A DNA stretch of 8,138 nucleotides from CAUZEO01 sp963578625 (GCA_963578625.1 CAUZEO010000244.1:1-8138), one strand, 5' to 3'; shown: positions 1 to 6,936, counted from the first letter of the stretch. Notes: a model not told the origin generated them from the sequence alone. A program made the numbers and translations.

Positions 1-1344
1 GCGCCGATTGCGGACATGCGGGAGACAGGCCGCTTGAGCTTGGAGCGGGGCCTGCTGGCGCGCGCGCCGTTGGACCATGTCAATGGTTCCATGTTGTTCC
101 CCAGCCTCGGCACGACGGCCGCGTCCGCGATTAAGACCGCTTATGTGAACACGCTGAATCAACTCCACGACGAAACCGTGCTCTCCGGTGAGCAGTGGGA
201 CCGCGCTAAGACATTCGGGTCCCAGCTCTGGCCCGATGTTCAGTCCGATTTGTGGCTTATCGACAACGCCACCCCCAATGACAACAGCGGATCCATGAAT
301 TACTGGAGTCCAGCCGGCGTCGAGCTATGGGAGTTTTTTCGCACCGGGGATCCAAAGTGGGTCTGGGACTTCGCGCTGCCGCAGATGTGGCTGCAACTCT
401 TCACCGCCTACTTGAATATCGGCGATCAGGATCACGGGAACCGCGCCGGGTTGGCGGTGAACTCCGGGGGAACCGGGGAGGGTCAGTGGCACCGCAGCGC
501 ATTCGGATCGGACGATTACACCTACTGCATGGGTTTTCAACTCGGCTACGCGGTCCGGCCCCACCCCATGGTGCGCGATCGATTCGAGCAAGCGGGGAAT
601 ACAATCATCAACCGATACGACATTCCTCAGGCGAATCAAGGCGCGCGCGAACAGTGGGTGAGCCAGGTCGACATCACTCGACAGATTATTCAGCACTTCG
701 AGATGTTGGCAAACTGTGCTGAGTTTGTGTCGGGCACCACTGGCAACGCGGGCCATGCCAAACTGGTAGAGGTCGTCACCGAGCTTGCGCAAGACAATCT
801 AGGTGCCGGCGTGATGTGTACGGGCGACGTCCCTTCGGGCACCACCTGCTGGACGCCGCCGCAGTTCATGCAGAACGCGCTGATGTACAATTTCCTTCAC
901 CGGTACTACCGCAACTATGGCGACGCGGCGGGCAATCTGCGTCGTGCGTTGATCGAGACTCCCTTGAAACTTTACGAGTACGGACTGCAAAAGCAGGCGG
1001 ACGGAATATCCCTGGTGGCGAACGGAAACTGGGCTGCCACCATGCGCTACACATTGTCGACGGACCGAACGCAGGTTCTGGCAGGAACGGCGGCGCAGGA
1101 TTCGGACGGCAACTTTTTCATGTACAATCCCACCCGTCCCCATACCGCCGCGCTTCTGCTGATGGCGCATGAGCTGGATCCTTCGATCGGGCTTTGTGAC
1201 ATCGTTAAATTCGCCTACGACGATCCCTCGCTTACGGCGGGCTGGGCTGAATTTATGGGCAACGGATCGGGCTGGTGGAAGGGCAGCGCCCAGATGATGC
1301 AGCACATGGTATTCGGCGTGGGTCTCTACGATGTTTGCCAATGA
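1..1344 (+). CDS. C-terminal part of a large, probably exported alpha-barrel-type protein; 5' end outside window
   Basis: The reading frame is open from the first base (A-P-I-A-D-M...) and ends with TGA at 1342-1344, giving 447 residues. The first ATG (16) has no ribosome binding site, so I treat the gene as running in from the left. Numbered from the first in-window codon, it is rich in helices with aromatic patches, as in (alpha/alpha)-toroid carbohydrate-active enzymes: an N-Y-W-S-P segment at 100-104, a W-x-W-x-F stretch after 'TGDP', a G-x-G-E-G-Q-W-H-R segment with H164, then D-D-Y-T-Y (Y173, Y175), and a helical C-terminal third ending in F-G-V-G-L-Y-D-V-C-Q. H164 and the tyrosines are natural catalytic candidates if it is a lyase or hydrolase, but this is inference. 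I do not recognise the family with certainty; a polysaccharide lyase or rhamnogalacturonan-lyase-like protein is one possibility. The stop lies 1 bp from the stop of the converging pseudogene, leaving no room for a terminator. Confidence 0.8.
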   Translation, partial: APIADMRETGRLSLERGLLARAPLDHVNGSMLFPSLGTTAASAIKTAYVNTLNQLHDETVLSGEQWDRAKTFGSQLWPDVQSDLWLIDNATPNDNSGSMNYWSPAGVELWEFFRTGDPKWVWDFALPQMWLQLFTAYLNIGDQDHGNRAGLAVNSGGTGEGQWHRSAFGSDDYTYCMGFQLGYAVRPHPMVRDRFEQAGNTIINRYDIPQANQGAREQWVSQVDITRQIIQHFEMLANCAEFVSGTTGNAGHAKLVEVVTELAQDNLGAGVMCTGDVPSGTTCWTPPQFMQNALMYNFLHRYYRNYGDAAGNLRRALIETPLKLYEYGLQKQADGISLVANGNWAATMRYTLSTDRTQVLAGTAAQDSDGNFFMYNPTRPHTAALLLMAHELDPSIGLCDIVKFAYDDPSLTAGWAEFMGNGSGWWKGSAQMMQHMVFGVGLYDVCQ

Positions 1345-1345
1345 T

Positions 1346-2244
1346 TCATGGTTGGATCAATCGAGAGAAACCCACCTGGTCCGTAACCGGCACAATGACC
1401 GGATTCGTTGACCCGCTCGGCGAATCGGTCCAATTCGCGGACGAGAGGCCGTCGCTTTGCTGGAGTATCCAGCCTGCATTGTCCGGTTCCCGGGAAATCA
1501 TGGCCTGGTCCAGTCCGGTGGGGACGACCAGAAAGTTGGACGGTTCGACAATGGCGGTTGCGGACCGCGCGATGTCGTCGAAATCGACTTCCAGATCCGG
1601 CGACGTCCCCTGGGTGAATCCCGCGGGAATCACGTTCATATTAATGGGGCGAATCCCGATATTTAGCCCAAGTTGAGGATGCGTAGTACCCACACCGATT
1701 GATACGATGGAAGTGGCGAACTCTACTTCAGCGATCCAGGGAATTCGTGTCTTGAGCAATCATGACTCCGCCTGCCAGCAGTTCCGCGCGGTAGCCCGGG
1801 CATTCGTCCAAATTGAAAAAGGCGCCGTTCTATGCGGTGCCGGACGCGATATTACCGACTTCCACTCTCAAGGAATAGACGGTGTTGCTCTGAAGAGTTT
1901 CGGTGATCGTCTGTTCGTAGCCGTACTCGCCCTCACCTTCGCGGCCACTATAGAATAGGATGCAGACCTTGACTCCTTCCGGGGCCACGGTATTGAAAAA
2001 ATCGGTGCCGTTAGGCTCCAGGATCCCGGTAAAATTGCCGGCATCGGGAATGACATTGTTCGTCTCATATAAGACCCAGCCGACGGGTGTGCCGAACGTG
2101 AATTCGCTAAAGGGATTCAGGCCGGTGACATCGGCAGCCCGCAATTTTGAGGAATTGCCAGGCAGGAGAGACCCAAAGCGTAACCGCCAGAATGCCCAGG
2201 ATTGAAATGGTAGGTTTTACGGTTTCAAGACGTAAGTATTTCAA
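1346..2244 (-). pseudogene. Decayed gene for a secreted protein of the 'VGNIASGTA...VDFD' beta-rich family
   Basis: Read on the minus strand, three frames together make one protein. From a possible TTG at 2244 comes K-Y-L-R-L-E-T-V-K-P and a hydrophobic signal peptide (ISILGILAVTLWVSPAW). The frame then shifts between about 2165 and 2141 into V-T-G-L-N-P-F...G-W-V-L-Y and on to V-E-V-G-N-I-A-S-G-T-A. There an in-frame TAG (1832-1830) interrupts, but the same frame continues as N-G-A-F-F-N-L-D-E-C-P-G-Y-R-A-E-L-L-A-G-G. A second shift, at about 1736, leads to I-A-E-V-E-F-A-T-S...G-T-T-H-P-Q-L-G...L-E-V-D-F-D-D. The C-terminus (W-I-L-Q-Q-S-D...NPVIVPV...GFSRLIQP) is a module common in exported Verrucomicrobiota-type proteins. 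I know this motif order from exported, often PEP-CTERM, proteins of unknown function; no PEP-CTERM tail is present. At least three lesions make a pseudogene far more likely than a live gene. Sequencing error would need three hits in one gene while its neighbours stay clean. Confidence 0.78.
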
Positions 2245-2285
2245 AGAATTCAGATCTTGTCGGTACGCAACTCGAGCCCGGCACC

Positions 2286-2303
2286 ATGTCCCACGTGTGA
2301 CAT
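2286..2303. promoter_or_regulatory. 18-bp palindrome, copy 1 (candidate regulator site)
   Basis: ATGTCCCACGTGTGACAT pairs at 8 of 9 positions around a CACGTG core, with arms ATGTC/GACAT. It lies between the divergent decayed gene (minus strand, start near 2244) and the sigma-factor remnant (plus strand). A related site follows at 2320. The dyad symmetry suggests a homodimeric DNA-binding protein, but the regulator is unknown. It could instead be one unit of a dispersed intergenic repeat. Confidence 0.5.
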
Positions 2304-2319
2304 GGCTTGTGCGGAATGG

Positions 2320-2337
2320 GTGTCCTACGTGAGACAC
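2320..2337. promoter_or_regulatory. 18-bp palindrome, copy 2 (candidate regulator site)
   Basis: GTGTCCTACGTGAGACAC pairs at 7 of 9 positions and shares TGTCC-x-ACGTG-x-GACA with copy 1. Centre-to-centre distance to copy 1 is 34 bp, a little over three helical turns, so both sites would face roughly the same side of the DNA. Either flanking gene, both now decayed, could have been the target. Confidence 0.5.
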
Positions 2338-2356
2338 GTCTCGATCCTGACCCGGA

Positions 2357-2650
2357 TTGTTCATGCTTTATAGTCGCGGCGTAGGAAAGGCACGAACAAT
2401 GCTCGCTAATCCTGCTACTTCACCACGAACCGACGCGAATGGGCCCTGGCTCTCCTTCGAGGGAGACGTCAGCACTTACAGTGAGTTGGCTACGGCGCCA
2501 GGCGTGAGCGAAAGCGACGCCAAGGTAACCGTTCATCGCTTGCGGTCTCGGTCCCGTGAGTTGGTTCAGAAGGAGATCGAGCAAACGTTGCCCGCCGAGC
2601 ACAGCGCAGAAGACGAATTGCAGTACCTCTACGATGTTCTGCGAAGCTGA
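2357..2650 (+). pseudogene. Remnant of an ECF-type sigma factor (region 4 only)
   Basis: The frame from TTG 2357 to TGA 2648-2650 encodes 97 residues. From about 2436 it matches the end of ECF-type sigma factors common in Planctomycetota and Verrucomicrobiota: P-W-L-S-F-E-G-D, then S-T-Y-S-E-L-A-T, a helix-turn-helix (G-V-S-E-S-D-A-K-V-T-V-H-R-L-R-S-R), R-E-L-V-Q-K-E-I, and the tail E-D-E-L-Q-Y-L-Y-D-V-L. Region 4 normally contacts the -35 element. Region 2, which binds core polymerase and melts the -10, is absent. The residues before 2436 resemble the expected linker only at G-K-A-R and otherwise look scrambled. A proline stands where a leucine is usual in the first HTH helix (A-T-A-P-G-V-S). 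I read this as a 5'-deleted, decaying gene. The alternative is a small free-standing DNA-binding protein, which I consider less likely because no good start or ribosome binding site is seen. Confidence 0.7.
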
Positions 2651-2722
2651 CATCGTAGGTTGACCTTCTAGCCCGGATCTGTTTGCTGCGAGTGAAACTT
2701 GTCGAGAACCTTTCTTTATCAA

Positions 2723-2751
2723 TTGAAATCGAGGGTGATTTCACGTAGAGT
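2723..2751 (+). promoter_or_regulatory. Candidate sigma-70-type promoter for the gene at 2810
   Basis: TTGAAA (2723-2728) and TAGAGT (2746-2751) are separated by exactly 17 bp. They match the classic hexamers at 5/6 and 4/6 positions. Transcription would begin near 2758 and give a leader of about 50 nt. This is assigned by pattern only, and the consensus is assumed to hold in this organism. Confidence 0.35.
2724..2743. promoter_or_regulatory. Inverted repeat inside the promoter spacer (candidate operator)
   Basis: TGAAATC and GATTTCA form a perfect 7-bp inverted repeat with a 6-bp spacer. The repeat overlaps the -35 hexamer and fills the spacer of the candidate promoter. A dimeric repressor bound here would block polymerase, and an activator of the MerR type could also use such a position. 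The regulator is not in this window. Confidence 0.4.
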
Positions 2752-2809
2752 ACTACCGTCCTCCCTTTTAGTCCCCGAAATCCCGCTTTTCAGGTGTAAG
2801 GTAGTGAAG

Positions 2810-5800
2810 ATGTTAAACTGTTTCCCTGTTTGGTTGGTGGCCACCGCGCTGGCATCATGCACTCTCTCCGCCCGTGCGGCACTCGTCCATTACCTCCCCC
2901 TGGACGGAGATCTGTCCGATCCGGTCGGCGGAATCAGCGGCACACTGAACAGCGGCGTCTGGGTGAGCGGGGCGCCATCGGGTCCCACGCCGTCGGGCGG
3001 ATTGAAGTTCTCCGGGATCCAAAGCAGTTTTGCCACCCTGACCAGCGCGGCGCTTCTCGGCCTCAACGATGCAGGCACTGTCATGGCCTGGGTAAAGCGG
3101 GACGCCAATGCGGGGTCCAACTGGTTCATGACGCTGGGGGGGGGGCCGTTTACGTTCCTCATGCAGCACAATCATCTGAACTTTCTTTGGGTAGAATTCA
3201 AGGACACATCCGGTTCCAGCAACCTGGCGTTGCTGACCACCGCTTCGCCACCACTCGGCGAATGGCATCACATTGCGCTGGCCTGGGACCTGACCCAGGT
3301 GGTGCTGTACGTGGACGGAACGATTGCAGCCAGCTGGGGTATAGCGGGCCCTTCGTTGGGCCGGGATTCGCTCTTCCTTGGATCCACCAACCAGAACGGT
3401 GACCGGGTTTTCGACGGCGTAATGGATGAAGTTCGGGTGTACGACAACTTCCTCGACGAAGCCGGGGTGCAGGCCGGCATGACCGGTGCGGATACCTCAC
3501 CACCACCGCCGTCGGGAGGCTTCGTTTCAATCGATGCCGGAAGCGACGTCTCGCTGGTGCTCACCGGGGAACCCGGTGTGGCCTACAATGTGGATTGGGC
3601 GAGCAATATCTGGGACGAGTCCTGGACCTATAGCGGGTTGAGCGTTACCGGATCGAGCAATCCGGTGCAGGTCGTTGATTCGGACGCTCAATGGAACGAA
3701 AAATACTATCGCTTATCGCTGCAACCGCCCGAAGCCATTCCCGGCGCATTCAACCACGACTTCCGGGAAGGCACACTCAACGGATGGACAGACACGGAAG
3801 ACGCCTTCATTGCAACGCAAGACAACCAGGGTTTGCTGCCGTGGAAGGGAGACTATCATCTCTGGGCACACGAATACTACGCGTCTTCGGACACCGGCAC
3901 CGCGACGGGATCGCTCAAGTCAGCTGTCTTTACCATTCCCACATCGGACAGGATGACGTTCTACGTGGCGGGCTGGGACGGGTCCGGCGGAAGTCCGATC
4001 GGCAATAACGCGGTGCGGTTGGTCCGGGCAGGCGATCAGGCTGTCCTCTTTGAACGTCTGTGCCCACAAACCACCCGGTGGACGCGCGTCTGGTGGGAGC
4101 TCTGGGACCAGGTAGGTACGGACTGCTATATCGAAGTGGTAGACGGGAACGATTCGGCCTCGGATGGCTGGATCGCCGTGGACGATTTCGAGATGGGCGC
4201 CGACCAGGTCCTCTCGCCATGGTCTCCGGTCACCGTTACCGGTGATACCGTCAATGTGTGGGGGAGGTCTTACGGCTGGAACTCGCTGCCGGTTCCCGAC
4301 GAGGTGGAATCGCTGGGTACCCCGTTGCTGGCGGGACCGATCCGGCTGAACGCAAGCGTTTCGAGTCAGCCGGTCGTCTGGACGCCCGTCGGTGCGCACA
4401 ACGACGCGGAACGCTCCACGGCCTCGGGCGTGGCTGCAACCATCCGCCGCAGTGTTGAAGGCAGCAACGTGCGCATCGATGGGATTGCGATCACTGAATT
4501 CGATGGCATGATGCGGATAGAGCTGACGGTCTCGCCGGTCGCAGGTGTCGTGACCCTGAATCACCTGTACATGGAAATCCCGTTCGATTCGGCGGAGGCC
4601 TCGTTGATGTATCTGTACTACGTCCCGTTTTACGGTGAACGGACCGCCGGGGCGGCTGCTTCATTCAGCGGGCCGTTCCACCCGATCTGCTGGCTGGGCA
4701 ATGAAGAGCGCGGACTCATGTGGTTCTCCGAAACCGACGCCCGATGGCGGCCGCAGGGCAATGCGAATGCCGTGCAAGTGATTCCCGGCGCACAGGAAAC
4801 CGTGCTCCAGTTGCGCATCTGGGACCAACCCTACCTGCTCAACGCGCCCGTCACGATTTCCATGGGCCTTCAGGCAACGCCGGTGAAACCGCTGCCGGCT
4901 GACTGGCACCAGCGCAGCATCGTCGGAAATGTCGACTGGTACGGGAACGAGGGGTACGGGTCGTTGCGACTGCAGGACCTGGTGAACCAGGACGTAAAGG
5001 TGATCTCGTCGGGGGAAAACTGGGCGGCGATTCAGAACTACCCGGAAGCGTGGTGCTGCCGCCAGGAGCTGTTGTCGGCCAAAAAACTCCAGTCGTCCGG
5101 AACCATTCCTGCCGGGGTCTGGAAACACGTCGCCGCCAGTTGGGACGCGGACACCCGACAGGCCGTGCTCTACATCGACGGGGTGGCGGCGGACCAGATC
5201 AATGACTTCGTGGGGCTGGTTTCGCAGCCGGATCGTCCCTTTGTGATCGGTGGAGACATGAACGTCAACCAGAGCCGGCAGTTCGACGGCATCATGGACG
5301 AGGTGCGCGTCTACGACCGATTCCTCAGCGCGCCGGAAGTGATGCAAGCCATGAGCGCAGCCATTCCGGCCGGCCCAGGCGGCCTGGTGCACGGATACGC
5401 GTTCGAGGAGAGCGGGACAACGGTTCTCGACTCGGTCGGCTCGGAAAACGGGGCGTTCGGCACGGCAAAAACGACCGGCGACTGGACCACCGGCCGGTAT
5501 GGCGGCGGGCTGCGCTTCCGGGCGACCAGTCCAGCGGGCGGAGATTTCGTCGATTTTGGCACAGCCAGCTCCTTCGACCTGATCAAAGAAGGCTCCGTGA
5601 TGGCCTGGATCTACGAAATGACCCAGGACTCGGAATCCTTCTTCATGCAAAAAGGCCGGGAGGTAAACTTCTCGTACATGCTCACCTCGTCGACCTACTG
5701 GAACAGCATGACGCTCGAGCTGTCGACCGGCTCGTTCTACTGTCCATGTGAGGATCCCGCCGACGATTCATACGGCGAGCTGGTGGACCAGATTCACGCG

Positions 5801-6832
5801 TTCGGCTTGAAAACGATTCCCTATTTCGGCTTTCTCTACGCCGACATCGCGCCCGAATATGACCTCTACAGTGCGGAATGTTTCCGGACTCCGCAGTCGA
5901 TACCCGGCTACAAACGCGAAGCGTCCGGGGGCACACCGCCGCAGGAGTCGTTCGATGTGTGCAACCGCAGCCGGTACACCGATCTCCTGCTGGACGGCGT
6001 GGAGCTGGTGCGGGACATGTACGGGGTGGATGGCGTCTATCTCGACGCCACGACTCTCGGGGCCCTCTGTCAGAACCAGCTCCATGGATGCGGCTACATC
6101 GCGGGGTCGCTGCGCGGCACGTATCCGATTTTCCCCACGCGAACGCTGATGAAACGTCTGAGCGAGCTGTTCCCGGAAGACCAGGGCGGCATTATCGAGG
6201 CGCACACGCAAATGGGCCTAATCCTGCCGGCCGTGTCCTTCGCCACCAGCATTCTTGACGGAGAGTGGTTCTCGTTACTCGGAACAAGAGGGCAACACAT
6301 CTTGAATTACGCGTCCCTCGAGAGCCACCGGGCCCACTTCGGAACCCACTGGGGCGTACGCACCCGAACCTTGGATCCCACCCCCAATCCTTGGAACGAA
6401 GAAGAACTGATGTCGATCACCATGCTCCAGGATGTCTTCAACCGGCCCAGCCGCGCCTTGCCGGACCAGTTGGACCGCGTCATGACGTTGAAAGGCGTCT
6501 ATTCAGACTTCGGCGCGGACGATGCGGACTGGTTCGGCTACTGGGACAACCAGGCCTTCGTTTCCAGTTCCCATCCTTCGTACACCTATGCCAGTTTCTT
6601 CCGTCGCCTGGACAACAACACCGTGCTTCTCGTGGTATCGAATCTAGGCAATGCGGACATCGGCAGCGGAGCCACGGTGACGCTGGACCTGGGCGCGCTG
6701 GGCCTCGGCGCATTCTCGACGGGAACGATGCATTCGTTTGACGGGACAACCCAGGCGGTCCTGGTATCCGGCGGCACGGTCACCATAGGATCATTGCCCA
6801 AGTGGACCCCGCGAGTGATCGTGTTGCAGTAG
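2810..6832 (+). CDS. Exported multidomain glycosidase-like protein with LamG domains and a GH123_N/DUF6067-like region
   Basis: 1340 residues. I chose ATG 2810 because AAGG (2798-2801) lies 8 nt upstream and a signal peptide begins there; GTG 2804 is the alternative. Cleavage is expected after A-R-A (23), although L-A-S-C (14-17) also fits a lipobox. Domains: LamG (about 25-226, with F201-D-G-V-M-D-E-V-R-V-Y-D212); a PPPP linker (231-234); a small beta module ending Y-Y-R-L (299-302); a jelly-roll-like domain (about 312-465, from H-D-F-R-E-G to D458-D-F-E); a beta-sandwich (about 466-700) ending G-L-Q-A-T-P-V-K-P-L-P-A-D-W-H, as in GH123_N/DUF6067-type proteins; a barrel (about 700-1250) with G-V-D-G-V-Y-L-D1079, H-G-C-G-Y, T-Y-P-I-F, I-I-E1130-A-H and D1150-G-E1152-W; and a C-terminal beta-sandwich (about 1263-1340). 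D1079, E1130 and E1152 are candidate acidic catalytic residues. The likely role is cleavage of an external polysaccharide; the substrate is unknown. A permuted LamG interrupts the barrel at 749-978. Confidence 0.85.
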   Translation: MLNCFPVWLVATALASCTLSARAALVHYLPLDGDLSDPVGGISGTLNSGVWVSGAPSGPTPSGGLKFSGIQSSFATLTSAALLGLNDAGTVMAWVKRDANAGSNWFMTLGGGPFTFLMQHNHLNFLWVEFKDTSGSSNLALLTTASPPLGEWHHIALAWDLTQVVLYVDGTIAASWGIAGPSLGRDSLFLGSTNQNGDRVFDGVMDEVRVYDNFLDEAGVQAGMTGADTSPPPPSGGFVSIDAGSDVSLVLTGEPGVAYNVDWASNIWDESWTYSGLSVTGSSNPVQVVDSDAQWNEKYYRLSLQPPEAIPGAFNHDFREGTLNGWTDTEDAFIATQDNQGLLPWKGDYHLWAHEYYASSDTGTATGSLKSAVFTIPTSDRMTFYVAGWDGSGGSPIGNNAVRLVRAGDQAVLFERLCPQTTRWTRVWWELWDQVGTDCYIEVVDGNDSASDGWIAVDDFEMGADQVLSPWSPVTVTGDTVNVWGRSYGWNSLPVPDEVESLGTPLLAGPIRLNASVSSQPVVWTPVGAHNDAERSTASGVAATIRRSVEGSNVRIDGIAITEFDGMMRIELTVSPVAGVVTLNHLYMEIPFDSAEASLMYLYYVPFYGERTAGAAASFSGPFHPICWLGNEERGLMWFSETDARWRPQGNANAVQVIPGAQETVLQLRIWDQPYLLNAPVTISMGLQATPVKPLPADWHQRSIVGNVDWYGNEGYGSLRLQDLVNQDVKVISSGENWAAIQNYPEAWCCRQELLSAKKLQSSGTIPAGVWKHVAASWDADTRQAVLYIDGVAADQINDFVGLVSQPDRPFVIGGDMNVNQSRQFDGIMDEVRVYDRFLSAPEVMQAMSAAIPAGPGGLVHGYAFEESGTTVLDSVGSENGAFGTAKTTGDWTTGRYGGGLRFRATSPAGGDFVDFGTASSFDLIKEGSVMAWIYEMTQDSESFFMQKGREVNFSYMLTSSTYWNSMTLELSTGSFYCPCEDPADDSYGELVDQIHAFGLKTIPYFGFLYADIAPEYDLYSAECFRTPQSIPGYKREASGGTPPQESFDVCNRSRYTDLLLDGVELVRDMYGVDGVYLDATTLGALCQNQLHGCGYIAGSLRGTYPIFPTRTLMKRLSELFPEDQGGIIEAHTQMGLILPAVSFATSILDGEWFSLLGTRGQHILNYASLESHRAHFGTHWGVRTRTLDPTPNPWNEEELMSITMLQDVFNRPSRALPDQLDRVMTLKGVYSDFGADDADWFGYWDNQAFVSSSHPSYTYASFFRRLDNNTVLLVVSNLGNADIGSGATVTLDLGALGLGAFSTGTMHSFDGTTQAVLVSGGTVTIGSLPKWTPRVIVLQ
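3136..3145 (+). repeat. G10 homopolymer inside the N-terminal LamG coding region
   Basis: Ten consecutive G residues encode the end of Leu109 and Gly110-112. The frame is intact here. Such a tract is prone to slippage; gain or loss of one base would truncate the protein early. Confidence 0.9.
5054..5743 (+). other. Insert encoding a circularly permuted LamG domain within the barrel
   Basis: Residues 749-978 (690 bp, exactly 230 codons) interrupt the barrel. Residues 749-857 read as the second half of a LamG domain: S-S-G-T-I-P-A-G-V-W-K-H-V-A-A-S-W-D, L-Y-I-D-G, P-F-V-I-G-G, F-D-G-I-M-D-E-V-R-V-Y-D-R-F-L-S. Residues 859-978 read as a first half: L-V-H-G-Y-A-F-E-E-S-G, L-D-S-V-G, G-G-G-L-R-F, G-S-V-M-A-W-I-Y, F-M-Q-K-G-R-E-V-N-F-S-Y. 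Together they total about 229 residues, a normal LamG length, and placing the second after the first restores the usual order. Before the insert stands V-I-S-S-G-E-N-W...N-Y-P-E-A-W748; after it comes D-D-S-Y-G-E-L-V-D-Q-I-H-A-F-G-L-K-T-I-P, which reads naturally as strand, loop, helix. The exact edges are uncertain by a few codons. Confidence 0.7.
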
Positions 6833-6936
6833 CCGGGCACTTGTACAGCAGTTGATCGGCCCCCGGTCTGGAGCCGGTCCGTCCCGGCCGGCCCAACCAC
6901 TCTTCTTGCGCGCTTCGTTTCATGTGTGGGGCAAGC

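Noticed and set aside
799..1341. Minus-strand open frame of 180 codons opposite the first gene
   Set aside because: It is antisense to a coherent protein and its product has no family signature. It also ends against the convergent pseudogene without a start signal.
1275..1676. Plus-strand open frame of 133 codons across the end of the first gene
   Set aside because: It runs antisense through the C-terminal part of the pseudogene, whose minus-strand translation carries clear family motifs.
1346..1759. The minus-strand 137-codon frame as a separate intact gene
   Set aside because: It lacks a signal peptide and start signal, and the preceding motifs of the same family continue upstream in another frame, so it is the tail of a broken gene.
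3920..4564. Minus-strand open frame of 214 codons
   Set aside because: Same reason: antisense shadow of the jelly-roll and beta-sandwich coding region, with a low-complexity composition.
4661..5650. Long open frame on the minus strand (329 codons) inside the large enzyme gene
   Set aside because: It mirrors a strongly domain-bearing plus-strand gene in GC-rich DNA; its product is rich in R, H and P, has no recognisable motif and no ribosome binding site.
6861..6896. GC-rich stretch after the enzyme gene as an intrinsic terminator
   Set aside because: Only short imperfect stems (GCCGG/CCGGC) can be drawn and there is no T-run.
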